Of a DNA stretch of 64,000 nt, positions 56,821-64,000 are shown in pieces; positions within the stretch are counted from its first letter, which is position 1; each line of letters starts with the position of its first letter. The position numbers and the translations under genes are program-made. Source of the stretch: Eurosta solidaginis (Eukaryota; Arthropoda; Insecta; Diptera; Tephritidae); the NCBI RefSeq assembly GCF_040869045.1, contig NC_090319.1, positions 266,616,897 to 266,680,896 on the forward strand, in the 5' to 3' direction. The notes under the pieces are model-generated. The model did not search any database. It saw only the letters and a program-made list of their open reading frames with translations, and had not been told where the DNA came from.

Positions 56821-59131
56821 CATAAAATATGGATATGTTTGCATTGGAGTGCTTCACTTTATGGGATTGTTTTTCTATTGATATAAGAGAAAAATTGCAA
56901 AGTTTACAAACGGCGATTGTTACTAGGACATGCTTCTCAATTTTCCTTCTTCATCGGGAGCTGATTATTGAACTCGAAATCTCATCCATAATTTATACTA
57001 GTATAAAGGCAAATCCAATGTTACTAAGTTCTTAGTAAATATTCCACACAATTAGGATTAAAACACATATAGACCTAGTATGATCCTAAATGGTGAATAA
57101 AGGAATAGCAGAAAAAAGGCAATACTTAGAGACCAATTGCAAAGCGAGCAGCAGTGGATTTGGCGTTAGTTTTCTCAGTTAAAAACAAAGTTATTTAAGA
57201 AGGACTTACCTGTCATAGCGATTTTTAATTATTTCTATAACGGAACAGTGATAAAACAGCAATATGAACTAAATCGTAGTTCACATCCATGTTTTTCAAT
57301 AATCGCAGTGACAATTGTCTGCTAAGCTGAATAATTGCTGTTCCGCTGTGACAAAATCGCAAGTTTATGAATATTTGCCAACTTTCTGATGATCTTAACT
57401 TGGAGCCGAAGATCCACAGAACAGTTATAGTCTTACAATGTGTTACTTTTGGAAAATAGAGCTTCACGTTTTTGGAGTTTTTGCAATAAGAATATTATTT
57501 TGTGGCGGCTTGTGAATATAATCCATTCGGTTTTGGTAGCAGTTACTTTCACATGAAAGGACACTTTCACATGACGAGTCCTCCTTGTAGTTTAATGAGT
57601 ACAAAAGTAACTGGCTTTGTATTTGTAGATCATAACCGTGCTCTTCAAACATGTAATCGACGTAAGCAATTAGGGAGTAAGACAGCGTAAAATATGTCAC
57701 ATAATGGATGAAGCACGCTAATGTGTGCACCTCATGTATAGTGTACTTCATTGTGCGTTTTGTTGTTATTTGCGCGCTGGCCCAATTGAATTATGCCAGT
57801 ATCCTGCTGTTTAAGCTTTCATCATTTTTGTTGTTATCATTGTTGTTGTTGTTTTAGTAGTCATTGCCTTCCTACTATGCACTGTCAATCGATGATTTAT
57901 ACGAAATATGCGCCTATTTTAAGAAAAACAAAAAAAAACTTTAATAAGCCAACGCACGGATGCTCATACCAATGGAAGTGGCATGTCATCTCCGGCTCCT
58001 GCTGCTGCTGCTGTTGTTGGCTGCCTACTATTTGGCAAAAATACTGCTGCTACCACGGACATATTGCTATGGCTTAAGCTATTGCTCTTATTGTTGTTGT
58101 TACTCATGCACATGCGCCTCACTAAACACAAAGAAAAGAAAGGAATGCGATTTTTATGTTCATCACTTTTTCTGGCATTTTTCGGTAAATGGCAAAAGTG
58201 TATTTAGTATTTCTGTGCGGCAACAATTTTTGCAAGCCACCGCGCCAATGCTTAAGGAAGAAGAAGACGGTCAATTGGTCAAACTCTATGCGCCGCATGT
58301 TGCAATGTCTTATTCAAAGATATATTCGTCGTATTTACTATTTCGGTTTCCATTTTTCTAATATTTTTCGCTCAGTGTTTTTTTTTTTTGCAAATTTTTT
58401 CTTTGAATGCAGCAACTTTATGAATTCGATTGAATTATGAGCGTTTTGTGTTTTTACAACAACGCGTAAGCATGCAAAAAAAAGGTACATACTTAGACCT
58501 CTATTTAGTGTTGAAGGTCTCAGTGCATCGTTAAAACATGCCGCATTTTTGCTAAACTTGGCAGTGACATTTTATGTTGTTTGTGTTTTTTTTCTCATTT
58601 TCCATACTATCGTTTTTCAGTGTAGTTTTTAGTTTCTTTGTTGTCATTTTACTTATTTATATTTCTACTTAAGCTCATTGATGCTGTAGCACTTCATTGT
58701 TGTCATAACTGAAATGGAATGCTTAAGCTTCTGGGTCAAAAGGTATCAATGGCATGCTCATGCCGTAGCAACATAAAAGAGATCCCATAATTCATGTTGA
58801 TATTTCATGGTCAGAAACGTGTCGAAAATTTTATGTTTTTATAAAGTAAAAAAGAATATAAATAATATATTAAATATGTCATGTTGCAACTTTTACATAG
58901 ACGAATAGGATGAAAGCGGATTTATAGAACTTACTCTAATCGAGAAGTTAAATGCATAGAAAAAAAAAATTGTAATACAATTCAATAATAAAGACTACTA
59001 CAGAAAGTTTTGCAAATTTAGAACTCGCTATAAGTTTTTTTTATGACAAAGTAGGCTTTGAATTAATAATTTCTGAACAGATATAACCTTAAATTTTTAT
59101 AAAATAAATTAGAAGCCTCCACCAATTGTAA
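56821..59131. other. Unassigned region
   Basis: A CTG/TTG-rich patch near 57995-58110 creates three overlapping frames (Leu-rich, Cys-rich, Ala-rich). None looks genic. No RNA gene or repeat boundary seen. Confidence 0.35.
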
Positions 59132-59992
59132 AGGTTTACAAGTAGGATATGTAACAACACGCACTCACAGAGCCATGCCTGAACAAAATACTTGTTCTTC
59201 CTCGTTTTTTGTGGATGCTATTTGGCACTATTGTACTTCTTAGGTCCAAAAAAAAGTGTAGTAGCTGTATACGAAAACTGCGTAAACATTTAATTGAAAA
59301 ATTACAAAGAAATACATTTTTTTACTTTCAACGAGCACTTGATTACATCTCTCTTTAAAATCCATATAATTTGGTCAATTCTAATTAACAAATTGTGATA
59401 TATGTACCTTATTACCGGGGAGGATTGCTAAAACACCACCAAAAAAACCGTCGGCGGAGGAATTAATATACGCCTTTTTGCCTCGCTTCTAATAATTCGA
59501 ATACTTTTTCGCCTTGGTATTATTGATACTAGAACAAACCTCGTTTTCTCATACCTCTATCCACATTTTTGGACGAGTTATTGCAGTCGACCACGGCTTC
59601 AAACTGTTTTTCGCGGAGAACTTTTGCACGGGTAGAAAAACCTAGCACCCGTGTTTGTATTCTGGCATATCTACGTGTCCTTAGTTACCCCAATTGAAGA
59701 TTTTTTATAATTTTCTTTAGGACCCATATAGGTACAATTTACATTTTCATACTAAATTCGTTCAAATAAAGTTACCATCACAGAAACCCATATCTCATAT
59801 TCCGCTCCTTTTTTGTTTCCTTGCGTCGCTTTCGACGACAGCAACCTCGTTAATTTTGACATTTCGTTCAATGTCAAATTCATATTCCACGCACGTTCCA
59901 CACTTGTTTGACAATTCGCTCAGTGTCAAACGGTAGTGTGTTGGAAAGAGAAGCACTTGCTTTCTTCTCACCCATATCCTACTTGTAAACCT
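59132..59992. mobile_element. Candidate DNA transposon remnant, 861 bp, 20-bp inverted ends
   Basis: AGGTTTACAAGTAGGATATG at 59132-59151 has its exact reverse complement at 59973-59992. Outside, GTA lies one base before the left end and directly after the right end, a possible but not clean duplication. There is no long frame inside. A short palindrome, TTGACA...TGTCAA, lies near 59908. Non-autonomous. Confidence 0.75.
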
Positions 59993-60264
59993 GTACTATG
60001 CCTCCACTAACGAAGAAAACAAATGAGAAAACTGAGCTATGTAATCAAATTTTGTAAATTTGACGAATGATCTCAATGTTAGTTACAAAAATTTGACAAA
60101 ACTGACAGGATACACTTAAGACACTGCTCCAAGAACGGTTTTGCACTTCAAGGAAGGACAGGCCAAGAAGTGGCCACCCAAAGGTATCACCGGACGCCCA
60201 GTTTGAGAGAGATGTTGCCCAAAACTATGAATCAAGCAGACAATTAGTAAATATAAATATACAA
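59993..60264. other. Unassigned spacer
   Basis: Nothing recognised. Confidence 0.3.
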
Positions 60265-60965
60265 TAATAAACAAGTAAGGGTGTCTAAGTTCTCGTGTAA
60301 CCGAACATAATATACTCAGCGTGAGTTTCAATTGCACAGTTCATTTCATATAAATTACTTCTTATTTATTATTTATTTTTTTTGAGGCGCTAGAAATATT
60401 GTGTAGTGCTCGATCGGAATACCGGCGTGGCACCGCCCATTAAAAAAAATGTCACCCAATTACTCTAACAATAAAACTTGGTAAGTGAAATATCATGGAT
60501 ACAAAATTATTTTTCTCTAAAGTATAGCTTTTTATACTAGTCTAAGACTCTTTTAAACGTCTTTTAAAAATGAGCGTGAACTTTAACCAATCACGTCCAT
60601 ATAAGGAAAATATTTGCACCCAATCTTATTACGATCCGTTAATTTTTCTTCGAGTTACGGCTACCGAAACATAGAAAATTGCTTGATCAAAAAAGGGGCG
60701 GTGCCACGCCTACTCACACAAATTTGAATTTTTTGCTTTTTCTTGTTATAATTCCGCATGGGAAATGAAACACCATTGACACAAAGCTCTTTTTTTGCAA
60801 AGATAAAGCTTTTTCCGTTAGTCCACGACCCTTTTAAATATCGTTGGTATAAAAGTGGGCGTGATTCCTAACTGATTTAGACTAAATTTTCTTCTAAGCG
60901 TTCTTTATATTAAAACCAACCCCTCTTTTGACTTTTGTTACGAGGTTTACGGTGAAATAAGGGAG
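60265..60965 (-). mobile_element. THR subfamily B, 5'-truncated, antisense
   Basis: Begins AACAAGTAAGGG, then the 3' hairpin as GTTCTCGTGTAACCGAAC, then TATACTCAGCGTGAGTTTCAA as in 33917-35000. Body blocks GGCGTGGCACCGCCCA, GACTCTTTTAAACG and GGGGCGGTGCCACGCC follow in reverse order. The 5' hairpin end is missing; a SINE follows directly. Confidence 0.85.
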
Positions 60966-60971
60966 CAGCAA

Positions 60972-61330
60972 CAGCCGCCGTGGTGTAATAGTAGCGTGTT
61001 CCGCCTACCACAGCGAAAATCCTGGGTTCAAGCACCAGGCAAAGCAACATCAAATATTTTAGAAACAATTCTTTTCAATTAGAAAAAAGTTTTTCTAAGA
61101 GGAGTCGCCCCTCGGCGGTGATTTGGCAAGGGCTCCGAGTGTATTTCTGCCATGAAAAACTTCTCAGGGAAAACTCATCTGCCTTGCAGATGTCATTCGG
61201 AGTCAACGTAAAACATGTATGTCACGTCCCGCTAATTTGTAGGAAAAAAATGAAAGCAGTGTGACGCAATTTGTAAGAGAAGCTTCGCCTTAAATCTCTT
61301 TGGAGGTTATAGCGCCTTGTATTTCTTTAT
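60972..61330 (+). mobile_element. tRNA-derived SINE, full length, best box B
   Basis: Head GCCGCCGTGGTGTAATAGTA, then CGTGTTCCGCCTACCACAGC and CTGGGTTCAAGCACC, a good polymerase III box B. Body blocks are as at 42743, and the tail is TTTGGAGGTTATAGCGCCTT plus TATTTCTTTATTTT. Confidence 0.9.
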
Positions 61331-62595
61331 TTTTTCTTAATTATAGATGAAAATACTTTATTTAGAATAGACTCTCTGTGCAGAAAATTTGCTATTAACG
61401 GTTTCGAAATAACGATGGACTATTCTAAATTACAATTAACCCCATCGAGTTTTTATTTATCGTTTACGCAATTACAACTGAAAATGGTATTTAGTGATCT
61501 CATTCGTTTTAAAAGTTCAGAAGGTATTCCTCATTGAAAGTTTTGGTATTCTTCGTATGGCTTCAAAAGAAATTGGCAGATCTTGCTGGTAAATTTATCA
61601 CAATTATTTATTTATTCCTTTCAGCATGCTACACGAATTTGTATGCTAAACATTTGAAAGTAATTGGTAAGAAACTCCAAGGTACTGTTGTTTTCGTTTG
61701 TTATTATATATTGACACAGCAAACTCGTGCAAATTTTTTGTATGAGAAAGTAAAGAAATTCGTTTAGTCGAAGTTCATACGCGGCTACTCTTTTTGCTTC
61801 TAAACAAACATTAAATATGCATTGCAGCTCAGCTCAAAGCTCAAATGCGCTGTGAAAAAAAACCAACAAAAAAAAAATTTTAAAATTAATAATTAAAAGG
61901 CAAAATTTGCAAAAATAAATGAAATTTTTAATTTATTGAAAGACCAAATAATAAAAAGTATAGTAGCAACAATTTAAATACTTTATAATATTAACAAGTG
62001 TTCATTGTATTTCTATGTATAGGTGTGGTCGATCACCCCGCATGCCTTGAATGTAGGTACATTCAATGCATGCAAAATCTAAAAATATTTAACCGTTGCT
62101 GGGCTACATAGGAATTTGACTGGAAAACCAAAAGAAATTCTTGCCAAAACGAATTAACAATAACTTACGATGGCAATGTGGAGGAGAAATGCAAAAATTT
62201 ATAGCCAGTCACATTTGATGATATTTAACTTCAATTGCAGCCATTGTTCCCAATGCCGTTAATGTTGATTTACCGAGCTGGCGCTATGATGTTGTGCGCA
62301 GCCGCGAATTGGTCTCACATTGACATAGTGCCTTAATGACTCAAGGTCTGATTATGGTCGTTGTACTTTCATTACAAATATTTGCAAAACTTTACACTTG
62401 AATGAATTTCGCTGATATTTGCTATGTTGCACACATTCCTTTGTATTTGTTCTACTTATTTACAAGGGCTTTTTGTTGAAGGTTAGTTAAATAAAGTAAT
62501 GAAGCAATGAAAAAATACCCGCAGCACAAATTATTCATTATTTTAATGTCAGTTGGTTTGGTTGTAAATCATTAAGTCATCAGATTTAGATGCAA
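61331..62595. other. Unassigned AT-rich region
   Basis: The 77-codon frame at 61534-61767 has no recognisable family. Nothing else found. Confidence 0.35.
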
Positions 62596-62800
62596 CACCT
62601 TGTCGTTGGTATGAGGGCTTAGCTGAACTCCATGGAGCCCGACTATTGGGCTCCGCCGTATAAATGCCTACATATACGACGTTTCATTTTATTGAAGGGC
62701 GGTGGCATGTCGGTGACCAAAAACTGTCAACCCCCAAATCCCGGGTGTTTTGCGGACCGTGCCTATTGGACTAACTGCAGCCAGGGGCAGACGTTTTTTA
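62596..62800 (+). mobile_element. LOA-type retrotransposon 5' UTR fragment
   Basis: CACCTTGTCGTTGGTATGAG, CATGTCGGTGACCAAAAACT, CCGGGTGTTTTGCGGACCGT and GCCTATTGGAC match the first 200 bp of the element at 20190 (CACCTTGTCGTTGG at 20203, TGTCGGTGACCAAGAACT at 20312, GGACCGTGCCTATTGGACG at 20359). It stops matching after about 62800. Confidence 0.75.
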
Positions 62801-63127
62801 TACCTACATACAGCAATAGACCGCTGAACCCGCCTTTTCTGGCTAAACTTCAACACAAATTAAGGATAAGAACTAAAACGTTATGGCACCGCAAGCATAG
62901 GAAGTGGAATTCGCTATCAGCGATGAAAGGAGCGATTTGTCAACTTTGGCAAAGTACTAACGTTGGGCGTTGAGTCAGAAAGTTTCGAAAAGTCCTCTCA
63001 CAATAGCAGACAGCATTAAGAATTATGCAGTGCTTGTATGCCGTGGTCGACCCAACTGTCGGCTAAAGCGAGCGCTTGGCATTAGCCCGACAGACAGTGG
63101 AAAAATATTTAAGAAGTTCTGACTACC
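62801..63127. other. Unassigned spacer
   Basis: A 113-codon frame (62632-62973) starts in the LOA UTR and is not supported as a gene. Confidence 0.3.
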
Positions 63128-63640
63128 AACTGTCGTACGAATTGGCGGGACGGGCCTACATGTTTTACACCAACTCCGAATCGCATTTGCAAGGCAGATG
63201 AGTTTTCACTGAGAAGCATTTCATGGCAGAAATTCACTCGGAGTGTATGCTAAACTATTGCCGAGGAGCGACGCCGCTTATAGAAAAATCATTTACTAAT
63301 TTGAGATTTTTAGGAATTATTGAGATTATCACCGGAAGTAATAATTGTCTTCAATTAAATAATAATAGTTGATTATATATTATTTGTTTTTATCGGGAAA
63401 AACTGAAAAAAAAGGAATCATTTACTGGCATATTGGGATGATGTGATTTTGAAAACCGCGACGTCGTTATCCTCATGCAATTTCGTATTGTTTTTGTTTT
63501 TTTTTCTTCATCCAAAAAGTTTCTAATTGAAAGAACTTATTCCTAAATTTTGGATGGTGCTTTGCCCAGGAATTGAGTCCAGGAACTTCGTCGTGGTAGA
63601 CGGAGCATGCTACCACCACACCACGGCATCCGTGTTCTAA
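63128..63640 (-). mobile_element. tRNA-derived SINE, antisense, split by about 215 bp
   Basis: Body part at 63128-63296 (GGCGGGACGGGCCTACATG, AATTCACTCGGAGTG, GCCGAGGAGCGAC). The head part at 63512-63640 (TTTGCCCAGGAATTGAGTCC, CTACCACCACACCACGGC) belongs to one copy. The AT-rich piece between (about 63297-63511) interrupts it and is unidentified. Confidence 0.75.
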
Positions 63641-63709
63641 CATATGTTGGGCCAAAATAACATTGAGTCCTTAGCATGACCATACACATATCACCTCCAG
63701 AATTTCCTT

Positions 63710-63778
63710 ACGTACTTACTTAATTGGCGCTTAACCGTTTAAACGGTTATGGCCGTCCAACAAGGCGCACCAAATATG
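63710..63778 (-). mobile_element. RTE-type retrotransposon 3' end fragment, antisense
   Basis: ACTTACTTAATTGGCGCTTA, ACCGTTTAAACGGTTATGGC and GTCCAACAAGGCGC, the last bases of the RTE 3' end, including the perfect palindrome ACCGTTTAAACGGT. The rest is absent. Confidence 0.75.
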
Positions 63779-64000
63779 CTTTTAAATAATTTACATATTC
63801 ACATGTAAAAACTAGCCGATATAAAACTCAAACTGTGTAGATATTTTAATGTTTGAATTTATTAAAAAATATTTGTAACGATTGAAACAAGAATATTTCT
63901 TAGAATGAAATATGAAATAAGTTTTTTCTTTGAATACAAGAAATATCTTTTTGGTACAAAGTTGTTTAACAATTTATAGTAGAAATCAACAATAATTAAA
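63779..64000. other. Unassigned AT-rich end of window
   Basis: Nothing recognised. Confidence 0.3.

Noticed and set aside
57793..58440. Leu-rich and Cys-rich frames that might be a membrane protein
   Set aside because: Three overlapping frames over the same CTG/TTG-rich patch, with no signal of one being real, no splice or promoter context and no family resemblance.
60972..61045. A functional tRNA gene
   Set aside because: Box B is present, but the head cannot be folded by eye into a full cloverleaf and it continues into a conserved 280-bp body repeated elsewhere, so it is a SINE.

Overview
This is a 64-kb stretch of AT-rich insect nuclear DNA, and I see no intact host gene in it. I found no convincing tRNA, rRNA or multi-exon coding gene. 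Nearly everything recognisable is a transposable-element relic, a simple or degenerate tandem repeat, or a palindromic short element. From family knowledge (inference, no search run), the mix points to a higher fly, most likely a tephritid fruit fly. The mix is Jockey-, RTE- and LOA-type non-LTR retrotransposons, a tRNA-derived SINE with a box B, gypsy-like solo LTRs with 4-bp duplications, and a repeat family rich in GGGCGTGG.

Layout. 1-2690: a broken Jockey/CR1-group retrotransposon. 2915-4068: a 5'-truncated copy of a terminal-hairpin repeat family (called THR here, subfamily A). 4257-6990: a pyrimidine tract, degenerate repeats and an antisense RTE relic. 7000-12565: a full THR-A copy carrying a 130-bp satellite, inserted in opposite orientation into another THR-A copy and flanked by degenerate repeats. 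12560-13480: antisense 3' part of a LOA-type element. 13649-14228: solo LTR. 15480-16860: hexamer repeats with 102- and 114-bp higher-order periods. 18335-18515: an AGTAAC microsatellite. 20046-25505: a 4.96-kb LOA-type retrotransposon with a 15-bp target duplication inside an RTE relic. 25571-26770: a third THR subfamily (C) interrupted by an LTR. 30590-32350: an older LOA-like relic. 33917-35000: a full THR subfamily B element. 36840-38170: a Jockey-like reverse transcriptase relic. 43518-44248: two adjacent MITEs. 48985-56816: three solo LTRs and a long foldback. 59132-59992: an element with 20-bp terminal inverted repeats. 60265-61330: a THR-B fragment and a SINE. 62590 to the end: LOA 5' UTR, SINE and RTE fragments. 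SINE copies are scattered throughout.

No gene network can be inferred. The interactions visible are between mobile elements: insertions into each other, shared insertion points, and palindromes that would give double-stranded RNA if transcribed. The most notable signal is the THR family. Three size and sequence classes keep the same end architecture, namely a two-level 5' hairpin, a matched inverted repeat between the two ends and a 3' hairpin, although the paired bases themselves differ. That is covariation evidence for a functional structure.
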